Assembly: GCF_936927845.1 (NCBI RefSeq)
Contig: NZ_CAKZHV010000069.1
Span: 62,001-126,000, forward strand
DNA: 64,000 nt
Reading direction: 5' to 3'
DNA from: an uncultured Sphingomonas sp.
GTDB taxonomy: Bacteria > Pseudomonadota > Alphaproteobacteria > Sphingomonadales > Sphingomonadaceae
Shown here in pieces: positions 33,501-43,812 of this stretch. A program made the position numbers and the translations under genes. The first letter of the stretch is position 1. The number at the start of each line of letters is the position of its first letter. The notes beneath the pieces are model-generated. The model did no database searches. It had not been told where the DNA came from and worked only from the letters and a program-made list of their open reading frames with translations.

Positions 33501-34839
33501 CCGCGACCGTCATCCCATCGATGCGGATCGTCGGCACGTTGATGCCATAGCGGAATTCGAGGTCGTTCGCGGGCACTGCCGCGCGGAACATGTCCTTGAG
33601 GTTCCCCGCGATCGTGAACTCGGCCACCGGCCGCGTGATCGCGCCGTGCTCGATCAGGAACCCCGCCGCGCCGCGGCTGTAATCGCCCGTCACCGGGTTC
33701 ACACCCTGCCCGATCAGCTCGGTGACATAGACGCCCAGCGCGATGTCCTCGATCAGCGTCGCGACCGGCACGTGGCCCGCCTGCATGAACAGGTTGCTGG
33801 TGGTGACGCCCGGCGCACCGTTCACCCCGCGCGCGGCATGCCCCGTCGGCGCCAGCCCCAATTGCCGCGCCGACGCGCTGTCGAGCAGCCACGTCTCCAG
33901 CATGCCGTTCTCGATGATCGAGCACGGCGACACCGGCAGCCCTTCACCGTCGAACGGACGCGAGCGCAGCCCGTGCGGGCGGTGCGGATCGTCGCAGATC
34001 GTGACACCGGGCGCGAATACCTCGGTTCCCATCGCGTCCTGCAGGAAGCTCGTCCTGCGCGTGATCGCCTGACCCGAGATCGCGCCGGTCAGGTGGCCGA
34101 GCAGGCTCGACCCGACGCGCGGGTCGAACACCACCGGCACCGCGCCGCTCGCTACCCGGCCGGGATCCAGCCGCGCGACCGCGCGCTCACCCGCGCGGCG
34201 CCCGATCTCGTGCGGCGCGTCGAGCCGCGCGCGGTGCCGCGCCGAGTGGAAGGCGTAATCGCGCTGCATTCCGCCACCTTGTCCAGCGACCACGCTTGCC
34301 GACACGCTGTATCCGGTGGTGGCGTAAGCGCCCGCGAAGCCGTGGCTGGTGGCGAGCGCCCATACGCTCGACGAGGCACCCGCACCGCCGCCCTCGCTAT
34401 TGGTCACGCCCGGCACGCTGCGCGCGGCTTCCTCCGCCTGCAACGCCAATTCGCGCAGCTCGGCGGGCGTCACCGCGCCATCGTCGGCCAGATCGAGCAG
34501 CGGCGCCGCGCCGTGCATCAGCCGCTCGGCCGGTGCCAGCCCGGCCCATTGGTCCTCGGGTGCCTCGCGCGCCATCGCCACCGCACGCTCGACCAGCGCG
34601 TCCATTGCCGCCGACGACAAATCGGAGGTCGACACGCTCGCCGAACGCTGTCCGACAAACACGCGCAGCCCCAACTCCTCCGCCTCGGATCGGCCGACAT
34701 CCTCCAGCTTGCCGAGCCGCACCGATACCTCGCTCGACGCATCGGCGGCGAATACCGCGTCGGCCGCATCGGCACCCGCGGCGCTGGCACGGCGGACGAT
34801 ATCCTGGGCGCGCTCCTGCGCCTGATCGGGGGTAAGCAT
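33493..34839 (-). CDS. pmbA: TldD/PmbA family protein, PmbA type
   Basis: A 448-residue protein. The segment VVFDPRVGSSLLGHLTGAISGQAITRRTSFL (about residues 225-260) and TSNLFMQAG identify the PmbA (TldE) subunit. The zinc motif HExxxH of the catalytic TldD partner is absent, as expected. TldD/PmbA complexes degrade unfolded peptides, process microcin B17 and affect gyrase poisons. tldD is not in this window. The IMPase gene follows with an overlap. Confidence 0.9.
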   Translation of the reverse strand: MLTPDQAQERAQDIVRRASAAGADAADAVFAADASSEVSVRLGKLEDVGRSEAEELGLRVFVGQRSASVSTSDLSSAAMDALVERAVAMAREAPEDQWAGLAPAERLMHGAAPLLDLADDGAVTPAELRELALQAEEAARSVPGVTNSEGGGAGASSSVWALATSHGFAGAYATTGYSVSASVVAGQGGGMQRDYAFHSARHRARLDAPHEIGRRAGERAVARLDPGRVASGAVPVVFDPRVGSSLLGHLTGAISGQAITRRTSFLQDAMGTEVFAPGVTICDDPHRPHGLRSRPFDGEGLPVSPCSIIENGMLETWLLDSASARQLGLAPTGHAARGVNGAPGVTTSNLFMQAGHVPVATLIEDIALGVYVTELIGQGVNPVTGDYSRGAAGFLIEHGAITRPVAEFTIAGNLKDMFRAAVPANDLEFRYGINVPTIRIDGMTVAGG

Positions 34840-34952
34840 GGGAGCGACTTAGGGGGCGGGGACGTGGGATACTAGGGTGCGTATGGCGGCGCATGTGACA
34901 ACCGAGCTCTGATGGCTCCCGTCACCCAGCCTCGGGATTATTGATGATGGCG

Positions 34953-34977
34953 TGATGACAGATACCGCTTGTCATCA
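34953..34977. repeat. Inverted repeat upstream of a small membrane gene
   Basis: A perfect eight-base inverted repeat TGATGACA / TGTCATCA with a nine-base spacer, in the 191-base gap between pmbA and the gene at 35031. It may be an operator or a leader hairpin. Confidence 0.4.
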
Positions 34978-35030
34978 GATCGGGTTTTCAGCCCCAATAG
35001 GGCGATAACGGGGCAGGCTGGTCGGTAGGG

Positions 35031-35399
35031 ATGAATGTCAGGCGCGAACTGATCACGACGATCTTCTCGGCATGGCTTGTCGGCGCGATCGGCGGCACCA
35101 TCCTGACGCTGTTGGCGACGGCGATCCTGGAACGATCCGCGTTCGGGCTGATCTTGCTGCCGATCGCGATACCGCTCGCGATCGTCGCTTCGGTTGTTCC
35201 GCTGCTTCTCGGGATGACGCTCGCAGCCTTGTTCCCGATCACAATCGCCCGCCATCGGAAAGCCCTGTTCATGGGATGTCCGATCGTGCTGACGCTTGCC
35301 TGCGCAACATCGGAGTTCGTGATCTTCGTGTTCGTCGACGCGGCAATCGCAGGGTGGTGGTGCTACAGCCTGACCGGCCATCTCGCAGAGGGCAACTGA
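35031..35399 (+). CDS. Small polytopic membrane protein of unknown function
   Basis: A 122-residue protein with about four hydrophobic helices (around AWLVGAIGGTILTLLATAIL, FGLILLPIAIPLAIVASVVP, PLLLGMTLAALFP and the segment ending IFVFVDAAIAGWW). No family is recognised. It is monocistronic between pmbA and ubiA, which both read on the minus strand. Its upstream region carries an inverted repeat. A long minus-strand frame over the same bases has the composition of a shadow and was rejected. Confidence 0.55.
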   Translation: MNVRRELITTIFSAWLVGAIGGTILTLLATAILERSAFGLILLPIAIPLAIVASVVPLLLGMTLAALFPITIARHRKALFMGCPIVLTLACATSEFVIFVFVDAAIAGWWCYSLTGHLAEGN

Positions 35400-35566
35400 C
35401 GATGCGCAGAGTCTAGCAGAAACGCGCGACCGCCAATCGATCACACGCTTGTAATTCGCTGTCCTACACGCTCCGAACTCGCCCAGCCGCCACCCGCTCT
35501 TTCTCACCGCAGAACATCACCGCGCGCGCACCTGCGTTGGCCTGTGACCTTTGCGACCTTCCGCGC

Positions 35567-36499
35567 CTACAACGGCGTCCCCACCACCACGCAGGCGAGG
35601 AACATCAACAACCCTGCGAACCGGTTCGACCGGAACCGCGCCAGCGCCCCGGCGCCGTCGTCTGGCGCGAGCGTCAGGACCTGCCATGCGAGATGCGCCG
35701 CCACCGGCAGCAATGCGACGAGCGCCAGCGGATCGGCGCGCACCTGCCACAAGGCCGCCGCCCACAGCGCGACCGCGAGCGCGTAGCAGACGCCCACGCC
35801 GCCGCGCACGTGTTGCCCCATGCGCAGGGCCGACGATCGAATACCGACCAGGGCGTCGTCTTCGCGGTCCTGCAATGCGTAGATCGTGTCGTACCCGACC
35901 ACCCAGAAGATGCCACCGGCATAGAGCAGCACACCGCCTGCGCTCAGCCACCCCCACGTCTCGGTCCACCCGACCAAGGCCGCCCAAGAGAAGACCAGCC
36001 CCAGCCACACCTGCGGCCACCAGGTGATCCGCTTCATGAACGGATAGGCCGCGACCGGCAGGATCGCCGCCAGCGAGACGATCGCTGCCGGCAGATGCAA
36101 CTGCACCAGCACGACCAGCCCGACCAGGCACAGCAGCAGCAGCCACACCCACGCCGCGCGCTTCGACACCGCACCGCTCGCCAGCGGGCGGTTGCGCGTC
36201 CGCTCGACGCTCGCATCCAGATCGCGGTCGACGATGTCGTTGTATACGCAGCCCGCGCCGCGCATCGCGATCGCGCCGACGAGCAGCCACAGGATCAGGT
36301 CCCAGCGCGCGACCACGCCGCCCGCCAGTGCCACCGCCCAGGCACCGGGCCAGAACAGCAGCCACCAGCCGATCGGCCGATCGAACCGCGCCAGCAGCGC
36401 AAAGCCGCGAAGGCTGCGCGGCAGCAGCGCGACCAGCCCGCGATGCTCACTATCGGGGGTGATCTCGGGAGTCGTACCGGGGGCAGGGGAGGCAGTCAC
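35567..36499 (-). CDS. ubiA: 4-hydroxybenzoate polyprenyltransferase (UbiA)
   Basis: A 310-residue membrane prenyltransferase with a GTG start. The first Asp-rich motif is NDIVDRDLDASVERTRNRPL and the second is YDTIYALQDREDDALVGIRSS. About eight hydrophobic helices follow the usual pattern. It attaches the polyprenyl tail to 4-hydroxybenzoate in ubiquinone synthesis in the inner membrane. It is divergent from the DUF2147 gene. There is a 167-base stretch on its downstream side with no feature seen. Confidence 0.93.
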   Translation of the reverse strand: MTASPAPGTTPEITPDSEHRGLVALLPRSLRGFALLARFDRPIGWWLLFWPGAWAVALAGGVVARWDLILWLLVGAIAMRGAGCVYNDIVDRDLDASVERTRNRPLASGAVSKRAAWVWLLLLCLVGLVVLVQLHLPAAIVSLAAILPVAAYPFMKRITWWPQVWLGLVFSWAALVGWTETWGWLSAGGVLLYAGGIFWVVGYDTIYALQDREDDALVGIRSSALRMGQHVRGGVGVCYALAVALWAAALWQVRADPLALVALLPVAAHLAWQVLTLAPDDGAGALARFRSNRFAGLLMFLACVVVGTPL

Positions 36500-36599
36500 C
36501 CGTCCGCCCTACCGCCATTCGCGTCGCGCCGCCAATCATCAGCCACCCGTCACGCGGACACTCTTAAATTGGGCCGATTGCATCCCTATCTCGCCCGTC

Positions 36600-37004
36600 A
36601 TGAAGCGTCTGATCCTCACCGCCGCAGCGTTCGCCGTCGCCACCCCCGCGATCGCCGCACCCGTCGCCACCCCTGCCGGTACGTGGCGCAACGCGCGCGA
36701 CAGCGTCCGCATCCGCGTCGCGCCCTGCGGCGCCGGATTGTGCGGCACCGTCGTCGCCGCTGACCAGCGCGCGCGCGACGATGCGGCGGCGGGCGGCACC
36801 GACCGGCTGATCGGTACGCAATTGTTTCGTGACTTCCGCCGCGGCCCCGGTGGCGCGTGGCAGGGCACGGTGTTCGTTCCCGATCTCGGGCAGGAGTTCG
36901 ACGGCACGCTATCGCTGCAAGGCGCGAACACGCTGATCGGCACCGGCTGCGTGCTGCCGGGCCTGTGCAAGTCGCAAACTTGGACCCGCGTCGCCGCCAA
37001 ATGA
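36600..37004 (+). CDS. DUF2147-family secreted protein
   Basis: A 134-residue protein with a clear signal peptide (MKRLILTAAAFAVATPAIA, cleaved about residue 20). The mature part has the DUF2147 pattern: GTWRNARDSVRIRVAPCGAGLCG, FVPDLGQEFDGTLSL, and GCVLPGLCKSQTWTRV at the end. The four Cys may form disulfides in the periplasm. The family has no firm function. The start at 36600 was chosen for the signal peptide. Confidence 0.85.
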   Translation: MKRLILTAAAFAVATPAIAAPVATPAGTWRNARDSVRIRVAPCGAGLCGTVVAADQRARDDAAAGGTDRLIGTQLFRDFRRGPGGAWQGTVFVPDLGQEFDGTLSLQGANTLIGTGCVLPGLCKSQTWTRVAAK

Positions 37005-37121
37005 TGCGCTCGTTCGCCGGGTGACCAAAAGGGCGGATTGCGATATGCGGTGTCGTCGATGCCGCACCGTTTCGTACCTCCGTCGTTGCGGCGTTCCGTG
37101 ACGCAGCGCGCCGCGCGCTAG

Positions 37122-37286
37122 ATGGTCCACATCTCGGTCGCGATCGGCCGCTTTTTCGAGGCATTGTTCTTTGCCATCGTGCGCGTCGCGGGTGTTGTGA
37201 CCGGCGTGGTGCTGGGGATTGCGCTCGCGGGCGCGATCCTGTTTCTCGGCGCGCGCTGGCTGATCGTGCGCGGACGGAGAAAATGA
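37122..37286 (+). CDS. 54-residue single-pass membrane protein coupled to rsmE
   Basis: A short frame beginning MVHISVAIGRFFEALFFAIV and ending in a basic tail, WLIVRGRRK. The middle is one long hydrophobic helix with Gly/Ala/Val residues, so it is a likely small inner-membrane protein. Its TGA stop overlaps the rsmE ATG (ATGA at 37283-37286), which favours real translation and coupling. I recognise no family. Confidence 0.5.
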   Translation: MVHISVAIGRFFEALFFAIVRVAGVVTGVVLGIALAGAILFLGARWLIVRGRRK

Positions 37287-38029
37287 TGGGAGCAACCCCT
37301 GCCTGGCCGCCGCGCTCGACCCCGCGGCTGTTCGTGGATGCGCCACTCGGGGCTGGCGCGCTGACGCTGTCGGGTCCGCAGGCGCATTATCTCGTCTCGG
37401 TCATGCGGATGAAGCCGGGCGATCCGGTCAAGCTGTTCGACGGCGCGAGCGGCGAGTGGCTGGCGGTCGCGACTGACGTGGCGCGCCGCGACGTGACGCT
37501 CGACGTGCAGCAGCAACTCGCCCCGCTTGAACACGTCCCCGACCTGTGGCTCTGCGCCGCGCCCTTGAAGAAGGGCCGTGTCGACTGGATGGCGGAGAAG
37601 GCGTGCGAACTGGGCGTTGCGCGGCTCGTCCCCGTCGTCACCAGGCGTACCGTGGTCGACAAGCCCAACATCGAACGGCTCGCCGCGCATATGGTCGAGG
37701 CGGCCGAGCAATGCGGCCGCACTGCGGTGCCCGCGGTCGCCGAGCCGGTGAAGCTCGCCGCGCTGCTGCGCGACTGGCCCGCCGACCGACACCTGTTCTT
37801 CGCCGACGAACTGGGCGGTACGCCGGCGGCCGAGGCGATGCGCGGCGCGCCCGGCGCGGCCGCGATCCTGATCGGCCCCGAAGGCGGCTTCGACGACGAC
37901 GAGCGCGCCGCGATCCGGGCATTGCCGCAAGCGATTGGTATCGCGCTCGGCCCCCGCATCCTGCGTGCCGACACCGCGGCGGCGGCGGCGATCGCGCTGT
38001 GGATGGCGTCGGCGGGTGACTGGCGGTAG
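37283..38029 (+). CDS. rsmE: 16S rRNA (uracil-1498-N3)-methyltransferase RsmE
   Basis: A 248-residue SPOUT-class methyltransferase. The knot region motif ILIGPEGGFDDDERAAI and the following GPRILRADTAAAAAI are diagnostic, and the N-terminal PUA-like part contains HYLVSVMRMKPGD. It methylates U1498 of 16S rRNA. Two adjacent ATGs are possible (37283, 37286); the first overlaps the stop of the small membrane gene. thyA follows after ten bases. Confidence 0.93.
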   Translation: MMGATPAWPPRSTPRLFVDAPLGAGALTLSGPQAHYLVSVMRMKPGDPVKLFDGASGEWLAVATDVARRDVTLDVQQQLAPLEHVPDLWLCAAPLKKGRVDWMAEKACELGVARLVPVVTRRTVVDKPNIERLAAHMVEAAEQCGRTAVPAVAEPVKLAALLRDWPADRHLFFADELGGTPAAEAMRGAPGAAAILIGPEGGFDDDERAAIRALPQAIGIALGPRILRADTAAAAAIALWMASAGDWR

Positions 38030-38039
38030 CACGGCTGCC

Positions 38040-38966
38040 GTGACCGACTCGCACTACGAACACCAGTATCTCGACCTGCTGCGCCGCGTGTGGGAGGAGG
38101 GCGACGAGCGTCGCGACCGCACCGGTGTCGGCACCCGCGCGGTGTTTGGCCCGCAACTGCGCTTCTCGCTAGAAGGGGGCGCGGTGCCGCTTCTCACCAC
38201 CAAGCGCGTCGCGTGGAAGACCGCGGCGCGCGAGATGCTGTGGTTCCTGACCGGTGACACCAACATCCGCGCGTTGGTCGAACAGAAGGTCCACATCTGG
38301 ACCGACTGGCCGCTCGATCGCTACCGCCGCGAGACCGGGGACCAGGTGACGCGCGACGCATTCGAGGCGCGCATCCTCGCCGACGACGATTTCGCCCGCG
38401 AGTGGGGTGATCTCGGGCCTGTCTACGGCAAGCAATGGGTCGACTGGCAGACGTATGAACCCGTGGGCGACGACCTCTACCGTCGCGGCGCAGGGGTCAA
38501 CCAGATCGCCGAGCTGGTCGAGGCAATCCGCACCAACCCGACCTCGCGCCGGCTGCTGTTCACCGGCTGGAACGTCGCCGAGGTGAACCGCATGGCGCTG
38601 CCGCCGTGTCATATGACCTATCAGTTCTTCGTGAGCCAGGGCCGGTTGTCGGGGCTGTTGTGGCAGCGCTCGTGCGATCTCGGGCTCGGCTTCGCGTTCA
38701 ACGCCTTCTCCGCCGCGATGCTCGTCCACATGCTGGCGCAGCAATGCGACCTCCAGCCCGGCGAATTGGTATGGAGCGGCGGTGACGCGCACGTTTACTT
38801 GAACCACGAACATCTGGTGCGCGAGCAACTGGCGCGCGAGCCGCGCGGGCATCCGCGGCTCGAACTGCAGCGTCAGCCGGCCTCGATCTTCGACTACACC
38901 ATCGATGATTTCCGCGTTGTCGATTACGATCCGCACCCGCACATCGCCGCGCCGGTTGCGGTGTAA
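38040..38966 (+). CDS. thyA: Thymidylate synthase ThyA
   Basis: A 308-residue enzyme with a GTG start. The active-site Cys is residue 190 in LPPCHMTYQFFV; RSCDLGLGFAFN and GDAHVYLNHEHLVREQL are also family signatures. It methylates dUMP to dTMP using methylene-tetrahydrofolate and produces dihydrofolate, which DHFR (folA, 765 bases downstream) recycles. It is somewhat longer than the 264-residue E. coli enzyme because of an insertion around residues 90-140, as in the longer ThyA group. Confidence 0.95.
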   Translation: MTDSHYEHQYLDLLRRVWEEGDERRDRTGVGTRAVFGPQLRFSLEGGAVPLLTTKRVAWKTAAREMLWFLTGDTNIRALVEQKVHIWTDWPLDRYRRETGDQVTRDAFEARILADDDFAREWGDLGPVYGKQWVDWQTYEPVGDDLYRRGAGVNQIAELVEAIRTNPTSRRLLFTGWNVAEVNRMALPPCHMTYQFFVSQGRLSGLLWQRSCDLGLGFAFNAFSAAMLVHMLAQQCDLQPGELVWSGGDAHVYLNHEHLVREQLAREPRGHPRLELQRQPASIFDYTIDDFRVVDYDPHPHIAAPVAV

Positions 38967-38978
38967 AGGGAGGGAGCG

Positions 38979-39734
38979 ATGGCATTCGACCTGAGCGGGC
39001 GCGTCGCGCTCATCACCGGCGCGTCCTCAGGCTTGGGTGCGCATTTCGCCGAACTGTTCGTGGCACGCGGCGCACGCGTCGCGATCGGCGCGCGCCGCGT
39101 CGACCGGGTCCAGGCGCTCGCCGACCGGCTCGGTGACGCCGCGCTGCCGCTGAGCATCGACGTGACCGACGAGGCATCGATCGCCGCCGCCTATGACGCG
39201 GCCGAGGCGCATTTCGGCACCGTCGACACGATCGTCGCCAACGCGGGTCAAGCCAATCCCGGCCGCTCGACCGACCTTGCTGCCGACCTCATCCGCTCAA
39301 CGATCGACACCAACTTTACCGGCGTGTTCCTGACCGTCCGCGAGGGCGCGCGTCGCCTGATCGCCGCCGGTGCACGCGAGCGGGGACACGGGCGCGTCGT
39401 GCTGATCGGGTCGATGACGTCGCACCAGACCGCGACCGGCGACGCCGCTTATGCCGCCAGCAAGGCCGCGGTCGCGCATCTGGGGCGCAACTTCGCGCGC
39501 GAGTGGGTGCGCGCCGGCATCAACGTCAACACGATCCAGCCCGGCTACATCCAGACCGAGATCAACGGCGACTGGTTCGCGACCGAGGGCGGGCGCGCGC
39601 AGATCGCCGGATGGCACCGCCGCCGCCTGCTGCCGATCGACGCACTCGACGACATGCTGACCTTCTTCGCCTCCGACGCCTCGGCGCACGTCACTGGCAG
39701 CGTGATCGACGTCGACGACGGGCAATCGCTTTGA
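38979..39734 (+). CDS. Short-chain dehydrogenase/reductase between thyA and folA
   Basis: A 251-residue classical SDR. The cofactor motif is TGASSGLG, NAG is present in IVANAGQAN, the catalytic Ser is in LIGSMTSHQ and the Tyr/Lys pair in YAASKAAV. An Arg pair after the second strand (GARRVDR) suggests NADP use. Substrate is unknown. It lies 12 bases after thyA with an AGGGAGG site, and overlaps folA by four bases (TTGA), so a pterin- or folate-related role is conceivable but unproven. Confidence 0.85.
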   Translation: MAFDLSGRVALITGASSGLGAHFAELFVARGARVAIGARRVDRVQALADRLGDAALPLSIDVTDEASIAAAYDAAEAHFGTVDTIVANAGQANPGRSTDLAADLIRSTIDTNFTGVFLTVREGARRLIAAGARERGHGRVVLIGSMTSHQTATGDAAYAASKAAVAHLGRNFAREWVRAGINVNTIQPGYIQTEINGDWFATEGGRAQIAGWHRRRLLPIDALDDMLTFFASDASAHVTGSVIDVDDGQSL

Positions 39735-40198
39735 GCGTCACCTTCGTCCTTGCGCGCGCGGAGAATGGCGTGATCGGCGCACACGGCAAGCTGCCGTGGC
39801 ACCTGCCGGCCGACCTGCGCCACTTCAAGGCGCTGACCACCGGCCGCGCGATGGTGATGGGGCGCAAGACGTTCGAGAGCTTTCCCGCGCCGCTCCCCGG
39901 CCGGCGCCACATCGTGCTGACGCGCGACCGTAGCTGGAAGGCAGCGGGGGCGGAGGTGGTGCATGATCCCGCCGTCGCACTGCGCATCGCGGGCGCGCAT
40001 GTCGCGGTAATCGGCGGCGCGGAGATCTTCGCGCTCTACCTCGCTAGAGCCGACGCGATCGAGCTCACCGAGGTTCACGCGACACCCGAGGGCGACGCGA
40101 TCGTGCCCGCCTTCACCGGCTGGCGCGAGGTGTCGCGCGAGGATCACGCCGCGGAAGGCACGCGCCCCGCCTACAGCTTCGTCCGGCTGGAACGGTGA
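39731..40198 (+). CDS. folA: Dihydrofolate reductase FolA
   Basis: A 155-residue DHFR with a TTG start overlapping the SDR stop. Segments: NGVIGAHGKLPWHLPADLRHFK (active site with the conserved Trp and Asp), MVMGRKTFES and AVIGGAEIFALYL. It reduces dihydrofolate to tetrahydrofolate with NADPH and closes the cycle opened by ThyA in the same operon. A longer upstream frame is a shadow of the SDR gene. Confidence 0.94.
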   Translation: MSVTFVLARAENGVIGAHGKLPWHLPADLRHFKALTTGRAMVMGRKTFESFPAPLPGRRHIVLTRDRSWKAAGAEVVHDPAVALRIAGAHVAVIGGAEIFALYLARADAIELTEVHATPEGDAIVPAFTGWREVSREDHAAEGTRPAYSFVRLER

Positions 40199-40246
40199 GC
40201 GCCCGCGGACTTGCCGCCCGGCACCGCGCCCCCTAGAGCGCGCGTC

Positions 40247-41173
40247 ATGGAGCGCCTCGACGGCAGCGCCCCGGTCCCGCCGCACCTCGCCGGCGGCGTC
40301 GTCGCGCTCGGCAATTTCGACGGATTTCACCTCGGCCACCAGGCGGTCGTCGCGCGCGTGGTCGAGCGCGCCCGTGCCGAAGGACGACCCGCGCTCGTCG
40401 CCACCTTCGATCCGCACCCGGTCCGCTTTTTCCGCCCCGACACCGCGCCGTTCCGCCTTTCCACGCTCGACCAGCGCGAGCGCTTGTTCGCCGCCGCGGG
40501 TGCCGACGCGATGGTGGTGTTCTCCTTCGACGCCGCCTTCGCCGCGCTGACTGCCGAGCAATTCGTCACCGAGCGGCTGGTCGATCGGCTGCGGGTCGCG
40601 GGCGTCGTCACCGGCGAGGATTTCACCTTCGGCAAGGGCAAGGTCGGCGATGCGGCGGGCCTCGCCGCGTTCGGTCGTGCCTTCGGCTTCACCGCTGAAA
40701 CGGTCGGCGCGGTCGCGCTCGGCGGTGAGACGGTGTCTTCCACCCGCATCCGCGAGCTGCTGCGCGCCGGCGACCCTGCGGGTGCGGCGCGGCTGCTCAC
40801 GCGACCCTTTGCAATCGAGGGCGTGGTGCAGCACGGTGACAAGGTTGGCCGCACGATCGGCTATCCCACCGCCAACCTCGACATGGGCAAATATCTTCGC
40901 CCCGCCTACGGCATCTACGCGGTGCGCGGGCGCCTCACCGACGGGCGCGTGCTGAACGGCGCCGCCAATCTCGGCATCCGCCCGCAGTTCGAGCCGCCCA
41001 AGGAATTGCTCGAACCTTATTTCTTCGACTTCTCCGGCGACCTCTACGGCCAGAAACTCGAAGTCGAGCTGATCGAGTTCCTGCGTCCCGAGGCGAAGTT
41101 CGACACGCTCGACGCCTTGATGGCGCAGATGGACGCCGACTGCGCGCGCGCCCGCGCGATCCTGGAGCGCTGA
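40247..41173 (+). CDS. ribF: Bifunctional riboflavin kinase/FAD synthetase RibF
   Basis: A 308-residue two-domain enzyme. The N-terminal adenylyltransferase has GNFDGFHLGHQ, FDPHPVRFF and the SSTRIRELL segment. The C-terminal flavokinase has GRTIGYPTANLDM and GIYAVRGRL. It makes FMN and FAD. FAD and folate-type antennae are used by the photolyase gene that begins 26 bases after it, but the link may only be positional. The start at 40247 avoids a short unconserved extension. Confidence 0.93.
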   Translation: MERLDGSAPVPPHLAGGVVALGNFDGFHLGHQAVVARVVERARAEGRPALVATFDPHPVRFFRPDTAPFRLSTLDQRERLFAAAGADAMVVFSFDAAFAALTAEQFVTERLVDRLRVAGVVTGEDFTFGKGKVGDAAGLAAFGRAFGFTAETVGAVALGGETVSSTRIRELLRAGDPAGAARLLTRPFAIEGVVQHGDKVGRTIGYPTANLDMGKYLRPAYGIYAVRGRLTDGRVLNGAANLGIRPQFEPPKELLEPYFFDFSGDLYGQKLEVELIEFLRPEAKFDTLDALMAQMDADCARARAILER

Positions 41174-41198
41174 CGTCGCAACATGCGTTAGGACGCGC

Positions 41199-42740
<1,542 letters not shown>

Positions 42741-42751
42741 GTTCAGCGCGC

Positions 42752-42908
42752 ACCCTTCCCTGGAAGGGAGGGGCGGGGCGGGTAGGTTGCGTAGGCCACA
42801 TCGCTGATCGGCGGCAGCGACACCGGAGAGACGTCCACATCGGCTGCTCGCGTGCGGACCGCGTCGCACCGACCCACCCCCAACCCCTTCCTTTCAGGGA
42901 GGGGAGCT
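42752..42908. repeat. GC-rich intergenic repeat pair with inverted arms
   Basis: The left arm holds CCCTTCCCTGGAAGGG followed by a G-rich stretch; the right arm holds a C-rich stretch (ACCCACCCCCAACCCCTTCC) followed by AGGGAGGGG. The arms are complementary in an extended sense and fill most of the gap between the photolyase and sseA. It looks like a sphingomonad intergenic repeat rather than a gene. Confidence 0.55.
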
Positions 42909-42966
42909 TAAAGGACACTGCACCCCGCCACTGGCGCCGTCCCTACACCCCGCTATGCTGCCCGGC

Positions 42967-43812
42967 ATGGACCCGCTCGTCTCCACCCAGTGGCTCGCCG
43001 ATCATCTGAGCGACCGTGACCTACGCGTTGCCGACGCGACCTATCACATCGACCTCCCCGGCGAGCCGAAGCGCGACGCCGCGGCCGAGTTCGCCGCGGG
43101 GCACGTGCCGGGCGCAGTATTCATGGACCTCGCCGGCTTCTCCGACCCGGACAGCCCGCTCCCCTCGACCATGCCGAACGCGGCGCGTTTCGCCAGCCGG
43201 ATGGCGAAGCTCGGGCTCGGCGACGGGTTGCGGATCGTCCTCTACGACGACGCTTCGCACGTAACTGCCGGGCGCGCCTGGGTGATGCTGCGCGCGTTCG
43301 GCTTCAGCGATGTCGCGATCCTCGACGGCGGTCTGGCCAAGTGGCGCGCGGAAGGACGACCGCGGGAAACCGGCGCACACACCATCCGCCCGCGCCACGC
43401 GACCCCGCGCGCGCAGGGCAGGAGCATCGCCGACATGGAGCAGGTACGCGCCGCGCTGAGCAGCGACACGCAGATCGTCGACGCCCGCGGCGTGGCGCGC
43501 TTCACTGGCGCTGAAGCCGACCCACGCGCGGGCGTCGCGCCCGGCCACATCCCCGGCGCGCGCAACCTGCCGTACAAGCAGGTCTTCAATCCCGACGGTA
43601 CATGGAAGCGCGGGGAGTCCTTACGCGCCGCCTTCGCCGCCGCCGGCGTCGATCCCGAACGACCGATGCTGATGACCTGCGGCTCGGGCATCACCGCAAG
43701 CATCCTCGCTTTCGCCGCGCACCTCTTGGGCCACGAGGCAGCGGTGTATGACGGCAGCTGGACCGAATGGGGGTCCGATCCCTCCACCCCCAAGGCGATC
43801 GGTGACGCATGA
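42967..43812 (+). CDS. sseA: 3-mercaptopyruvate/thiosulfate sulfurtransferase
   Basis: A 281-residue tandem rhodanese. The first (non-catalytic) domain has GHVPGAVFMDL and LYDDAS; the second has the catalytic Cys238 in TCGSGITAS, the CG(S/T)G(I/V)T loop that points to mercaptopyruvate as sulfur donor. An ATG four codons upstream is an alternative start. The stop overlaps metC by four bases (ATGA), linking sulfur transfer with cystathionine cleavage. Confidence 0.9.
   Translation: MDPLVSTQWLADHLSDRDLRVADATYHIDLPGEPKRDAAAEFAAGHVPGAVFMDLAGFSDPDSPLPSTMPNAARFASRMAKLGLGDGLRIVLYDDASHVTAGRAWVMLRAFGFSDVAILDGGLAKWRAEGRPRETGAHTIRPRHATPRAQGRSIADMEQVRAALSSDTQIVDARGVARFTGAEADPRAGVAPGHIPGARNLPYKQVFNPDGTWKRGESLRAAFAAAGVDPERPMLMTCGSGITASILAFAAHLLGHEAAVYDGSWTEWGSDPSTPKAIGDA

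Noticed and set aside
34938..35507. A 189-codon minus-strand frame over the small membrane gene
   Set aside because: Highly charged, low-complexity product with no family pattern; the plus-strand frame has clear membrane helices instead.
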